Shown: positions 1 through 8,757 of the stretch, piece after piece
How positions within the stretch are numbered: the stretch's first letter is position 1
How the letters are laid out: each line of letters starts with the position of its first letter
DNA from: an uncultured Bulleidia sp.
GTDB taxonomy: Bacteria > Bacillota_I > Bacilli_A > Erysipelotrichales > Erysipelotrichaceae
Assembly (NCBI GenBank): GCA_934754415.1
Contig: CAKVIS010000003.1
Coordinates: forward strand, 1 to 64,000
Direction of reading: 5' to 3'
Length of the DNA: 64,000 bases
Translations under genes and position numbers: made by a program
The notes under the pieces: generated by a model
What the model was told of the DNA's origin: nothing
Databases searched by the model: none
The model's input: only the letters and a program-made list of their open reading frames with translations

Positions 1-140
1 ACAAAAATTCAATAAAAAAACACAGTGTTTATGCAGTGTTTCAAGAACGAGTCAAATTTAGAGCTGTAAAACTTCCGTGAAATGTGTGTAAGGATTGCAT
101 CAAGACTAGTCGACAAATATCTGCTGGATAAGTAGGAGAT

Positions 141-170
141 TTGCATACATTGTTTATTGTTTGTTATAAT
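141..170 (+). promoter_or_regulatory. Sigma-A promoter of the CNNM gene
   Basis: A TTGCAT hexamer (141-146) and a perfect TATAAT (165-170) are separated by 18 bp, about 100 bp before the first gene. Transcription would start near 177 and leave a leader of roughly 93 nt that carries a GGGAGG ribosome site just before the ATG at 270. Confidence 0.6.
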
Positions 171-204
171 ACGAAATATATTTAAGAAAGGATGGATATC
201 TATT

Positions 205-273
205 TTGGAAGATTCAGCGATACCGTTGTGTACACAGTTTGTATATAAAAACAAGGGAGGGCATGTAAGATGA
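205..273 (+). CDS. Possible 22-residue leader peptide
   Basis: A TTG-started frame encodes 22 residues. An AAAGGATGG site (188-195) lies about 9 nt upstream, and the TGA stop (271-273) overlaps the ATG of the next gene in an ATGA arrangement. It sits wholly within the leader of the CNNM gene. The geometry is that of a translationally coupled leader peptide, but a short frame like this can occur by chance and no family is recognised. Confidence 0.2.
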   Translation: MEDSAIPLCTQFVYKNKGGHVR

Positions 274-1541
274 ACTCTCAGTCTGTATGTATATTTGCTC
301 TTGTAATATTACTTCTTTTTTCTTCTATGTTTTCAGCTATTGAGACAGCGTATTCTTCATGTAATCGGATACGTCTGAAAAACATGGAAAATGATGGAAA
401 TAAGAAAGCAAAAAAAGTGTTAAAGATTTTAGAGAACTTTGACAAGTTTCTGACAACCGTTCTGATTGGGAATAATATTGTAAATATTGGTTCTACAACC
501 ATTGCAACATTGTTATTTACTTCTTTACTTGGAGAAACCAGAGGCCCTACAGTTTCCACCATTGTGATGACATTACTTGTTTTAACTTTTGGTGAAATTC
601 TTCCTAAGTCTTTAGCAAAAAGAGTTCCTGAGAAATTTGCCTGTATGACAGTTTCTTTTGTGACTTTCTTTGAGTGTATTTTTACACCTCTGGCTTTCAT
701 GTTCCATGTTATTCAAAATTTTGTATGCAGTTTTGTAAAGAATAACGATGATGACAGTGATATACAGGATGAACTGATTACAATGGTAGATGAGGCAGAA
801 AAAGATGGAGATCTTAAAGAACATGAATCCGATCTTATTTCTGCAGCTATTGAATTTAACGATTTAGATGTGAAAGATATTCTGACACCAAGAGTAGATG
901 TTGTGGCTGTGGATATTACCACTTCTTTGAAAGACCTTGAAAATACCTTCAGATATCATTCTTTTTCGAGATTACCTGTATATGAAAACTCCATTGACAA
1001 TATTGTTGGTGTGATTCACGAAAAGGATTTCTTCTCACAGATGGTTTTTGAGCAGCTGCCAATTCGCAGAATTATCAAACCAGTTATTTATACCAGTACC
1101 AATGTTAAGATTTCTACACTCTTAAAACAGCTTCAGGGAGCTAAACTGCAGATGGCTGTGGTTTTGGATGAATATGGTGGAACACAGGGAATTATTACTC
1201 TTGAAGATATTATCGAAGAGCTTGTCGGTGAAATCTGGGATGAACATGATACAGTAAAAGAATATTATACAAAACTGGATGAACATACGTATCTTGTAAA
1301 GTGTGATGCAGATGTAGATGATATGTTCGAAAGATTTGATGTAGATGTGGAAGATCAGGATTATGACTACATTACAGTGTCTGGTTGGGCTATACATGAA
1401 TTAGAACATATTCCTCGTGTTGGTGAAACTTTTGACTTTGAAAATCTGCATGTCACGATTACAAAAGCAGATCAGAGAAAAGTTCTTGAACTTAAAGTAG
1501 AAATTAAAGAAAAGAATAAGGAGGATGAGGAAGACGAGTAA
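270..1541 (+). CDS. CNNM/CorC-family membrane transporter (hemolysin-like)
   Basis: This 423-residue integral membrane protein has the architecture of the CNNM/CorC family, which exports or senses divalent cations such as Mg2+ or Co2+. Residues 1 to about 170 form a DUF21/CNNM transmembrane domain with several hydrophobic segments. It is followed by a CBS pair (about 200-320, opening with LTPRVDVVAVD and containing VLDEYGGTQGIITLEDI) and a C-terminal CorC_HlyC domain ending in a charged Lys/Glu/Asp tail. The ATG at 270 is preceded by GGGAGG. A TATAAT promoter lies 100 bp upstream, so the gene may head the transcript that runs into rsmE. The hemolysin label is historical; ion transport is the likelier role. 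The exact ion cannot be read from the sequence. Confidence 0.9.
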   Translation: MNSQSVCIFALVILLLFSSMFSAIETAYSSCNRIRLKNMENDGNKKAKKVLKILENFDKFLTTVLIGNNIVNIGSTTIATLLFTSLLGETRGPTVSTIVMTLLVLTFGEILPKSLAKRVPEKFACMTVSFVTFFECIFTPLAFMFHVIQNFVCSFVKNNDDDSDIQDELITMVDEAEKDGDLKEHESDLISAAIEFNDLDVKDILTPRVDVVAVDITTSLKDLENTFRYHSFSRLPVYENSIDNIVGVIHEKDFFSQMVFEQLPIRRIIKPVIYTSTNVKISTLLKQLQGAKLQMAVVLDEYGGTQGIITLEDIIEELVGEIWDEHDTVKEYYTKLDEHTYLVKCDADVDDMFERFDVDVEDQDYDYITVSGWAIHELEHIPRVGETFDFENLHVTITKADQRKVLELKVEIKEKNKEDEEDE

Positions 1542-1560
1542 TCGTTTTCCTTTCTTGTCT

Positions 1561-2280
1561 ATGCAACAATATTTTGTGAATGACCCCCTTGAAACAGGGA
1601 TGGATTATGTATTTGATGATAAACAGGCACATCATGCCAAAACGGTTGTACGCCTGAATAATGAAGTGGTACGTCTTGTATATGATGGAAAAGGATATTT
1701 TGCCACTGCCAGACAGCAGGGAAAACAGTTTATCGCACATGTAGATAAAGCAGATGAAAGGGTGAATGAACTATCCTGTCCACTTATTTTATGTATGGCA
1801 CTGATACGCAGAGAAAAGATGGAACTTGTACTGCAGAAAGCAACGGAATTAGGTGTGACTAAAATTATACCGTTTGTTTCCAGCAGATGTGTTGTTAAAG
1901 AAAAAAAAGAAAAGAAAGAAAAGCTTGCCGAAAGATGGAACACAATTCTTTTGGAAGCTGCACAGCAATGTAAAAGAAATGTGATACCTGAGTTGTCTTC
2001 AGTTATTTCTTTTGAAGAACTGCAATCGGTGGATGCTTTCTATAGGCTCTGTGCGTATGAGAATGCTTATGGAAAGAGTAAGAAGCTGACTGATGTTGTA
2101 AATTCCCATGAACCAATTGCTTTGGTTATAGGCCCGGAAGGTGGCTTCTCGCAGGAGGAAGTGCAACAGCTGGAACAGGCCGGATATACCAGTGTCACTT
2201 TTGGAAAAAGAATATTACGAGCAGAAACCGCAGCTATTTTTGGGTGCAGTGTTCTATCAGAGATAGTAGAGGATGACTAA
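1561..2280 (+). CDS. rsmE: 16S rRNA (uracil1498-N3)-methyltransferase RsmE
   Basis: RsmE methylates U1498 of 16S rRNA using S-adenosylmethionine and belongs to the SPOUT class with a C-terminal trefoil knot. The knot signatures are clear: VIGPEGGFSQEE and, near the end, FGKRILRAETAAI. The N-terminal PUA-like part begins MQQYFV, as RsmE proteins usually do, so I chose the ATG at 1561 (239 residues). A frame extension to an ATG at 1525 would overlap the previous gene, and the AAGGAGG there abuts that ATG with no spacer. The start is therefore uncertain by 12 codons. The gene ends directly against mtaB with no gap. The pair rsmE-mtaB is conserved in Bacillus (yqeU-yqeV). Confidence 0.92.
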   Translation: MQQYFVNDPLETGMDYVFDDKQAHHAKTVVRLNNEVVRLVYDGKGYFATARQQGKQFIAHVDKADERVNELSCPLILCMALIRREKMELVLQKATELGVTKIIPFVSSRCVVKEKKEKKEKLAERWNTILLEAAQQCKRNVIPELSSVISFEELQSVDAFYRLCAYENAYGKSKKLTDVVNSHEPIALVIGPEGGFSQEEVQQLEQAGYTSVTFGKRILRAETAAIFGCSVLSEIVEDD

Positions 2281-3576
2281 ATGAAATTTTCAATATGTAA
2301 TTTAGGATGTAAAGTAAATGCTTATGAAGCAGAAAGCATTGCACATACCATGGAACAAAAAGGCTGGGAAAGAGTGGATTTTGAACGGCCTGCAGATGCA
2401 ACAATGATTTTCACATGTGCTGTTACCAATATGGCTGCTCAGAAAAGCAGAAAAATGATGCACAGGGCAAAAAGGCTTTCTCCGGAAGGGATAGTGGCTA
2501 TGGTTGGCTGTTATGCCGAAGTGGATCAGGGATTACTGGAAGAAGCTGAAATCGTAGTCGGTACAAAAGAAAAGAAACGTTTACCGGAATTCATTGATCA
2601 ATACCTGGCAACAGGTGAAAAAATACGAGTGAAAGGTGATCTTCAGGAAGCTGTATTTGATGTAATGGAAACAAATTCCTTTGAGAATAAATCCAGAGCG
2701 TACTTAAAAATACAGGATGGATGTAATCAGTTCTGTTCTTATTGTGTGATTCCTTATGCAAGAGGAAGGGAACGTTCCATGGCGCCTGATGAAGTGATTT
2801 CCTCTATGAAAGTACTGGCTGAGCAATATCCTGAAGTGGTTTTGACAGGTATTCATACTGGAAGATATGGAAGAGAATTCAAAGTTTCTCTGACGGATAT
2901 AATGAAGCGAATTCTCAAGGAAGTGCCACAGTTGTACAGGTTGCGTATTTCTTCTATTGAAGTTACTGAACTGGATGATGATTTTATTGCTTTTATGAAA
3001 GAAGAACCTCGCATTGCACGTCATCTGCATATACCTTTACAGTCAGGGTGTGACAGCGTATTACAACGTATGCACAGACCATATACGACGCAGGAATACT
3101 ATGAAAAAATAGAAAAAATCAGAGAGGAGATTCCTGATGTTTCCATATCCTGTGATCTGATTGTAGGATTCCCACAGGAAACAGAAAAGGAATTTGAAGA
3201 AACGTATGCTTTCTTACAGAAATGTCGTTTTTCTTTCCTGCATGTATTCCCTTATTCCATGCGTAACGGAACAGTTGCGGCGGATATGCCTTGCCAGATT
3301 GATCCACAGATAAAAAAACAGAGAGCTCAGAAATGTATAGCACTGTCAGGCAAGTTATATGATACGTATCAGTCTCAATGGATTGGAAAAGAAGTCGATG
3401 TGATTGTAGAACAATGTAAAGAAGAGGGAAGTAAAGGACATTCCAGTCAGTATTTCCCTGTGACAATTGCTGAAAATCTTACCCCAAAAGGTATATATCG
3501 TGTTAAAGTGGATGGGTATGAAAATCACCAACTCTTTGGAAGCGTGATAGAAAAGAGGGTTTATGAAGCTGAATGA
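2281..3576 (+). CDS. mtaB: tRNA t6A37 methylthiotransferase MtaB
   Basis: MtaB is a radical-SAM enzyme that converts N6-threonylcarbamoyladenosine at position 37 of tRNA to its 2-methylthio form. This 431-residue protein has the three N-terminal cluster cysteines (Cys10, Cys46, Cys77), the radical-SAM CxxxCxxC (Cys148, Cys152, Cys155), and a C-terminal region of about 60 residues consistent with a TRAM domain that binds RNA. Length and domain order fit the MtaB subgroup rather than MiaB or RimO, and the rsmE neighbour supports this. The ATG follows the rsmE stop codon with no gap. The 3' end overlaps murE by 14 nt. Confidence 0.93.
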   Translation: MKFSICNLGCKVNAYEAESIAHTMEQKGWERVDFERPADATMIFTCAVTNMAAQKSRKMMHRAKRLSPEGIVAMVGCYAEVDQGLLEEAEIVVGTKEKKRLPEFIDQYLATGEKIRVKGDLQEAVFDVMETNSFENKSRAYLKIQDGCNQFCSYCVIPYARGRERSMAPDEVISSMKVLAEQYPEVVLTGIHTGRYGREFKVSLTDIMKRILKEVPQLYRLRISSIEVTELDDDFIAFMKEEPRIARHLHIPLQSGCDSVLQRMHRPYTTQEYYEKIEKIREEIPDVSISCDLIVGFPQETEKEFEETYAFLQKCRFSFLHVFPYSMRNGTVAADMPCQIDPQIKKQRAQKCIALSGKLYDTYQSQWIGKEVDVIVEQCKEEGSKGHSSQYFPVTIAENLTPKGIYRVKVDGYENHQLFGSVIEKRVYEAE

Positions 3577-5029
3577 ATTATTTGAAAATGTACCGGATAT
3601 AGAAATTCGCAGTCTGATGGCTGACAGTCGTAAGAAAAGACCATCTTCTATTTTCTTTTGTATCAAAGGTATTATGAGTGATGGACATAAATTTATTGAC
3701 CAGGCAATTACTAACGGAGCTATTGTCATTGTGTACAGTGAACCGCTGGAGAAGATGTATAAAGGCATCACCTATATTCGTGTGGAAAATGTCATTCACA
3801 CATTTAATCAGGTGGCTGATGCTTTCTACAATTATCCAAGCCATCATCTGAAAATGTATGGTGTTACAGGTACTAACGGAAAGTCTTCCATTGCCTGTAT
3901 TATACGCAATATTCTGAATCCTTTGATGCCTTGTGGGTATATAGGTACAATTTCCATTGAATATGGAAATGTCAAACTTCCACCATTATTAACTACTCCT
4001 GACATTGACGATCTCCATGGTATCCTGAAAGATATGGTTGACGCTGGTATGCATGCCTGTGCTCTTGAAGCAAGTTCTATGGGTATTGAACAGGGAAGAG
4101 TTGAGGCTATTGATTTTGATGTCGCTATTTTTACAAATCTAACTCATGATCATCTGGATTATCATGGAACGATGGAAAGATATTTCCAGGCTAAAAAGAA
4201 GTTGTTTGATTCTCTGAAGGAAGATGCTATTGCTGTAACCAATATGGATGATCCCCATGGAATGGCAATTGTAGAAGATACTGCTGCCAAAGTGGTTACC
4301 TATGGAACGAAGGAAGGTGCTGATTACCAAATTGTCAATTATCAGCTGTTAAAGGACAGAACACGTATTACTTTAAAGATTTCCAATATGCTTTATGAGA
4401 TTGAAACAAATCTGGTGGCTAAGTTTAACATCTATAATCTTGTGGCTGCTATTGCTGCATTGCATTCTTCAGGTGTTTCTATCGAACAGATGTTGCCAAC
4501 TATTAAGTCTTTACATCAGATTGAAGGAAGAATGGAAAGAATTGATGAAGGACAGCCGTTTAACATCATTGTTGACTTTGGTCATACACCGGATGGTATT
4601 GAACAAGTCTGCAAATATGCTTCAGCGATTACTCCTAAAGGAAAACGCATTATTTCCATTACTGGCAGTGCAGGTAAAAGAGATACGGAAAAAAGACCAA
4701 TATTTGGTGAGATTTTAGATAAATACAGTGATATGATAATCTTAACCGAAGATGATCCTAGAGATGAAGACCCAATTGAAATTGCCAAAGAAATTGCTAC
4801 AGGTATTAAGAATACAAATTATATTCTTATAGAAGATAGATATGACGCTATACGTCAGGCAGTGGAATTGGCAGATCCTGAAGATACGATTGTTATTTTA
4901 GGTAAAGGGGATGAAAAGTTCATTTACCGTGAATTTGGAAGAGAACCGTATGAGGGGGATGATGTCATCGCTAGAGAAGTCTTGCATAAATATTACTTTT
5001 CCAAGGAGGATGACCATGAAGCTGAATAA
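3563..5029 (+). CDS. murE: UDP-MurNAc-tripeptide synthetase MurE
   Basis: This Mur ligase of 488 residues adds the third amino acid to UDP-MurNAc-L-Ala-D-Glu in cytoplasmic peptidoglycan synthesis. The ATP loop GTNGKS is at 103-108, and LGKGDE near the C-terminus fits the Mur ligase C domain. The motif that reads the incoming amino acid is DDPR (397-400). DNPR is usual for diaminopimelate-adding enzymes and DNPA for lysine-adding ones. DDPR is, to my knowledge, the form in Thermotoga MurE, which uses lysine isomers, so the third residue here cannot be assigned. The start overlaps mtaB by 14 nt and is preceded by AGAGGG. The end overlaps deoC by 14 nt. Confidence 0.93.
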   Translation: MKLNELFENVPDIEIRSLMADSRKKRPSSIFFCIKGIMSDGHKFIDQAITNGAIVIVYSEPLEKMYKGITYIRVENVIHTFNQVADAFYNYPSHHLKMYGVTGTNGKSSIACIIRNILNPLMPCGYIGTISIEYGNVKLPPLLTTPDIDDLHGILKDMVDAGMHACALEASSMGIEQGRVEAIDFDVAIFTNLTHDHLDYHGTMERYFQAKKKLFDSLKEDAIAVTNMDDPHGMAIVEDTAAKVVTYGTKEGADYQIVNYQLLKDRTRITLKISNMLYEIETNLVAKFNIYNLVAAIAALHSSGVSIEQMLPTIKSLHQIEGRMERIDEGQPFNIIVDFGHTPDGIEQVCKYASAITPKGKRIISITGSAGKRDTEKRPIFGEILDKYSDMIILTEDDPRDEDPIEIAKEIATGIKNTNYILIEDRYDAIRQAVELADPEDTIVILGKGDEKFIYREFGREPYEGDDVIAREVLHKYYFSKEDDHEAE

Positions 5030-5657
5030 GTATATTGACCACACACTGTTAAAACCGCAATCCACAAAAGCAGAGGTAGAAAAAATCATAGCTGAAGCAA
5101 AAGAAAATGATTTTGCCACAGTTATGGTAAATCCTTTCTGGATTCCTCTTGCAGCAAAGGAACTGGAAGGAACAGATGTAAAACCAGCCTGTGTTATCGG
5201 CTTCCCTTTAGGGGCAAATACACTTGCAACTAAAGTGTTTGAAGCCAAAGATGCTATTGCAAACGGTGCTCAGGAAATAGATATGGTAATTAACATCGGT
5301 ATGTTAAAAGATCATGAAGATGAGTACGTCATCAATGAAATCAAGGCGTTAAAAGAAGCAGCAGGAGAAAAATGTCTTAAAGTCATTATTGAAACATGTC
5401 TTCTGACAGAGGAAGAAAAAGTGCGTGCATGTAAGGATGTTGTTGCAGCAGGTGCTGATTTTGTTAAGACATCTACAGGTTTTTCCACAGGAGGAGCTAC
5501 TGTGGAAGACATTCGTCTGATGAAAGAGGCAGTCAGCGGGTCTGATGTACAGGTGAAGGCATCTGGCGGAATTCGTACAAAAGATGTGATGGATGCGATG
5601 ATTGAAGCTGGTGCTACACGTATCGGAACAAGTTCCGGTGTAAATCTGATAAAGTAA
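5016..5657 (+). CDS. deoC: Deoxyribose-phosphate aldolase
   Basis: DeoC cleaves 2-deoxyribose-5-phosphate to acetaldehyde and glyceraldehyde-3-phosphate, linking deoxynucleoside breakdown to glycolysis. The 213-residue chain is a class I aldolase barrel. Asp89 (EIDMV), the Schiff-base Lys151 (FVKTSTGF) and the relay Lys181 (VKASGGIR) are all present. The start is the ATG at 5016, eight bases after AAGGAGG; a longer upstream extension lies inside murE and has no ribosome site. The gene overlaps murE by 14 nt and is probably co-transcribed with it. Pyrimidine salvage is represented again by cdd at 9.6 kb. Confidence 0.95.
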   Translation: MKLNKYIDHTLLKPQSTKAEVEKIIAEAKENDFATVMVNPFWIPLAAKELEGTDVKPACVIGFPLGANTLATKVFEAKDAIANGAQEIDMVINIGMLKDHEDEYVINEIKALKEAAGEKCLKVIIETCLLTEEEKVRACKDVVAAGADFVKTSTGFSTGGATVEDIRLMKEAVSGSDVQVKASGGIRTKDVMDAMIEAGATRIGTSSGVNLIK

Positions 5658-5721
5658 TATTTGCTTTTTTCTTTGCAGTTTGATAACATAGTAACGTTGA
5701 AAAAGAGAGGGGGTTGTGGAC

Positions 5722-5904
5722 ATGGCTCGCGTTGTAGTAAAAGAAAACGAAAATCTTGATGATGCATTACGTCGTTTCAAGCGTCAGGTATCTCGTAATG
5801 GAACCCTCGCTGAAGCTCGTAAGAGAGAGTATTATGTAAAGCCAGGCGTTAAGAGAAAGCTTAAGTCTGAGGCTGCTCGTAAAGCTCGCAGAAGAGGCAA
5901 ATAA
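5722..5904 (+). CDS. rpsU: 30S ribosomal protein S21
   Basis: This basic 60-residue protein matches bS21, a late-assembling protein of the small subunit near the anti-Shine-Dalgarno end of 16S rRNA. Recognisable parts are ENLDDALRRFKRQVSR, the RKREYY segment and the Arg/Lys-rich tail. The ATG at 5722 has a strong GAGAGGGGG eight bases upstream; the GTG two codons earlier is too close to it. A strong terminator follows at once. In many bacteria rpsU adjoins dnaG and rpoD, whereas here it is about 7 kb upstream of them, as in Bacillus. Confidence 0.97.
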   Translation: MARVVVKENENLDDALRRFKRQVSRNGTLAEARKREYYVKPGVKRKLKSEAARKARRRGK

Positions 5905-5928
5905 AAGAAGCTTAGGCTTCTTTTTTTT
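5905..5928 (+). terminator. Terminator after rpsU
   Basis: The seven-base stem AAGAAGC/GCTTCTT with a TTAG loop begins right after the rpsU stop and is followed by a T run to 5928. Confidence 0.85.
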
Positions 5929-5973
5929 GCCTTTTTCAGTACAATGGATATGGAAAAGAAAAGAGGATCTGTT

Positions 5974-6960
5974 TTGGAAGAAAAAACTACACTGCAATTA
6001 CCGTCATTAACCGGTGAACAGGCATTACAATTACTTGGTCCTAAGGATGTGCATATTTCAATCCTGGAGGAAGTATTTAACGTTCGTATAGCTATCAGAG
6101 ATGAGCAATGCATTATTAATACTACAGAGGCTTCTATTATTGAGCCTCTGCAGGAGGTTTTACATATATTATGTCAGCAGGTATCTAAAGGACTGCCACT
6201 GTTTGAACAGAATGTCAGATATGTATGCAGAAGAGTGATGAATCACCAGTCTGTTTCGTTTGAAGAAATGGATATGAAGATTGTCGGCAGGACACTCAAT
6301 GGAAAGGCTATAGTACCTAAAACGGATGGACAGCTGGCATTTATTAAAGCCATAGAAGAAAAACCTGTTGTCTTTGGCATTGGTCCTGCCGGTACAGGTA
6401 AAACATTCCTTGCTGTGATTTATGCCGTATCTGCTTTGAAAAGAGGCGATGTGAAACGTATTGTTCTGACACGACCAGCAGTGGAGGCAGGAGAAAATCT
6501 TGGCTTTTTACCTGGGGATCTGAAAGAAAAGGTAGACCCATATCTTACGCCTTTATATGATGCTTTACACGATATGCTGGGTAATGAACAGACCGAGAAG
6601 CTTATAGAAAAAGGTGTTATTGAAATAGCTCCTCTGGCATATATGAGAGGGAGAACTTTAAACGACGCCTTTGTACTTCTTGATGAAGCACAAAATACAA
6701 CTGCATCTCAGATGAAGATGTTTCTGACAAGACTTGGATTCAGATCACACATGATTATTACAGGTGATGTTTCGCAGATTGATCTGCAGAAAAATGTTCA
6801 AAGTGGTCTTGTGCAAAGTGCACATATTTTAGAAGGGCTGGAAGATATTGCTATTATTCGACTGACAAGTGAAGATGTTGTCAGAAATCCTATCGTACAA
6901 AAGATTATTGAAAGATACAGTGCTTTTGAAGAAGCTCTGCAACATAAAAAGAAGTTCTGA
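5974..6960 (+). CDS. phoH: PhoH-like ATPase
   Basis: This PhoH-family protein is a cytoplasmic P-loop ATPase thought to act on RNA. The N-terminal part resembles the KH-like segment of the family. The Walker A loop GPAGTGKT is followed by VLLDEAQNTT (Walker B) and a motif with ITGDVSQIDL. I favour the TTG at 5974 as start because AAGAGGA lies seven bases upstream and the alignment to Bacillus PhoH begins there; ATGs at 5944 and 5950 in the same frame lack a ribosome site. In Bacillus the next gene is pgpH and then ybeY. Here pgpH is missing and a convergent transporter intervenes. Confidence 0.9.
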   Translation: MEEKTTLQLPSLTGEQALQLLGPKDVHISILEEVFNVRIAIRDEQCIINTTEASIIEPLQEVLHILCQQVSKGLPLFEQNVRYVCRRVMNHQSVSFEEMDMKIVGRTLNGKAIVPKTDGQLAFIKAIEEKPVVFGIGPAGTGKTFLAVIYAVSALKRGDVKRIVLTRPAVEAGENLGFLPGDLKEKVDPYLTPLYDALHDMLGNEQTEKLIEKGVIEIAPLAYMRGRTLNDAFVLLDEAQNTTASQMKMFLTRLGFRSHMIITGDVSQIDLQKNVQSGLVQSAHILEGLEDIAIIRLTSEDVVRNPIVQKIIERYSAFEEALQHKKKF

Positions 6961-6975
6961 TTGTGAACTTCTTTT
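6947..6975. terminator. Bidirectional terminator between phoH and the Na/Pi transporter
   Basis: An 11-base stem AAAAGAAGTTC/GAACTTCTTTT spans the phoH stop codon, with T runs on both strands, so it can end phoH on plus and the transporter on minus. Confidence 0.8.
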
Positions 6976-8648
6976 TATTTGTTTGGCAATAATTCATCTG
7001 GAGAAATGTCATCCTGAGTTTCAAATACAGCTGATTTGGCAATATTGCAGGCGTGGTCAGCCATTCTTTCCAATGTACCAAGAATATCACAATAGACACT
7101 TGCAGCCACAGAAGAAGGACATTCATTTTTAGCCATTCTCTGGAAATGTCTGAGTCGTGCGTCATATTCCATCTGGTCCATTTTGTTTTCTTTCTTTTCA
7201 AGTAAGAGGTAGGAGTCCATATCCTTGGTGACATAGATTTCTACACAATCATCCAGCATATCTACCAGCTGTGCGAACATATCGTTGATATCTTTAACGG
7301 CGTGAGGTGTAAAGGAATCTTTATCTTCCTGTACCATTTCGAAGAACTCTGTTAAATTCATTGCAAGATCTCCGATACGTTCGAGATTTTTGACTGTTTC
7401 AAGATTCAGACGTACGTCTTCAATATCTCTCGGTGTCATGGCAGCAGGATTTTGCTGAATACGAATGAGATAATCTGTAATAGCTTTATCAGTTTTATTA
7501 ATCAGAGCTTCGTTCTGATTCAGAATTTCTCTGTCATCACTTGTACCAGGTTTATTCAGGTAATTTTGTGTCATGATAGCATCCTGTCTTACGACATCTG
7601 CCATCTTAAGAATAGCCTGTTGTGCCTGTGCTACGGCAGCACTTGGAAGAACATTGGAGATATTGACATCCAATTCTTCAATGTCAATATCCATATGTTC
7701 CTGTTCTTCTCCTGGAATAATCTTTTTGATCAGATTGGTATATGGTTTCAGAATTGGTAAGAACAGAATAGTTGTGACTGTTTTGAATATAATGTTGGCA
7801 AATGCTATTTCCATCATTGGATTCAGATGTAACAAGGTGGATAGATACTCTACAACATATGTGTAAGGTATTAAAACAAGCATTCCAAGTAAGGTGCCTA
7901 TAATATTAAAGACTGTATGTAATGCCGCGGTTCTTCTTGCTGCTAATGAACCGCCAAGTGAAGCAAGGATACCAGTAACTGTTGTACCGATATTGGCGCC
8001 GAACATAAACGGCAGGGAAGCACCCAGAGTAATGGCACCTGCGTGATATAATTTCTGAACTACACCGATGGTTGCTGCAGAAGACTGTACAACACCAGTG
8101 ATAATAATACCTGCTATCATTGCAAGCCATGGCTGTGATGCCATAGACAGGGCAAAGTTTTCAAATATAGGTGTTTCTTTCAATGCAGTTAAGGCATCAC
8201 CCATGGCACTGAGACCAAAGAACATAAGACCAAAGCCGAAGATAACATTCCCCCAGTAGTTCAGTTTCTTTTTGTGGGAGAAACATATCAGCATGCCCCC
8301 GATGAAGACAATGTACATGGCATATTTATCTACAGATAAACCAATCAGGAAAGAAGTGACTGTTGTACCTATATTGGCACCCATGACGATGCCTGCAGCC
8401 TGAGGCAGGGTCATCAGCCCTGCTCGCACAAGACCAATGGTAATCGCAATAGATGCGGAACTGGATTGCATAATAATCGTTAACAAAATACCTATAAGGA
8501 CAGCACTCCATGTACTGGATGTATATTTGTCAATATAGTCGCGCAGTTTATCACCGGCAACGGATTTTAATCCGTCTCCCATGAAGGAAATACCGAACAT
8601 AAATAAACTGAAGCCGCCAAGAATCATATCCCAGGATATGGTTGACAT
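6975..8648 (-). CDS. Na+/phosphate cotransporter with PhoU-like domain
   Basis: This 557-residue protein of the NptA/PNaS family imports phosphate with Na+. The two inverted transport repeats each carry the QSS signature (MQSSSASIAIT and VVQSSAATIG) within about eight hydrophobic segments over residues 1-320. Residues about 345-545 are charged and helical, as in the PhoU-like regulatory domain (two repeats with NLERIGD-like and LERMAD segments). The ATG is preceded by GGGAGG. In Bacillus a homologue (yqeW) sits between mtaB and rpsU; here it is a few genes downstream and inverted. The promoter region contains TTAACA repeats that suggest phosphate control. Confidence 0.92.
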   Translation of the reverse strand: MSTISWDMILGGFSLFMFGISFMGDGLKSVAGDKLRDYIDKYTSSTWSAVLIGILLTIIMQSSSASIAITIGLVRAGLMTLPQAAGIVMGANIGTTVTSFLIGLSVDKYAMYIVFIGGMLICFSHKKKLNYWGNVIFGFGLMFFGLSAMGDALTALKETPIFENFALSMASQPWLAMIAGIIITGVVQSSAATIGVVQKLYHAGAITLGASLPFMFGANIGTTVTGILASLGGSLAARRTAALHTVFNIIGTLLGMLVLIPYTYVVEYLSTLLHLNPMMEIAFANIIFKTVTTILFLPILKPYTNLIKKIIPGEEQEHMDIDIEELDVNISNVLPSAAVAQAQQAILKMADVVRQDAIMTQNYLNKPGTSDDREILNQNEALINKTDKAITDYLIRIQQNPAAMTPRDIEDVRLNLETVKNLERIGDLAMNLTEFFEMVQEDKDSFTPHAVKDINDMFAQLVDMLDDCVEIYVTKDMDSYLLLEKKENKMDQMEYDARLRHFQRMAKNECPSSVAASVYCDILGTLERMADHACNIAKSAVFETQDDISPDELLPNK

Positions 8649-8682
8649 AAAGATCCTCCCTTTACATAAACTTCTCTGTAAT

Positions 8683-8733
8683 TTAACTTTGTTTTAACAT
8701 CAGTATTTTAACATCTGTTGTTTTATGATACAA
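8683..8733 (-). promoter_or_regulatory. Promoter of the Na/Pi transporter with TTAACA repeats
   Basis: Read on the minus strand, TTGTAT (8728-8733) and TAAAAT (8705-8710) are spaced by 17 bp. Overlapping and downstream of the -10 are three copies of TTAAC[AT] on the plus strand (8683, 8694, 8708), the first two exactly 11 bp apart. TTAACA repeats at 11-bp period are the known Bacillus PhoP box. Their orientation opposite to the gene and the 14-bp third spacing are atypical. Confidence 0.45.
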
Positions 8734-8757
8734 CGACAATTAAGAGTTCGAAAATTT

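Noticed and set aside
3119..3466. Long minus-strand frame inside mtaB
   Set aside because: It is fully contained in mtaB, which has clear cluster motifs, and has no ribosome site.
7452..8259. Plus-strand frames opposite the Na/Pi transporter
   Set aside because: They are shadows of the strong minus-strand gene, with residue composition typical of antisense frames.
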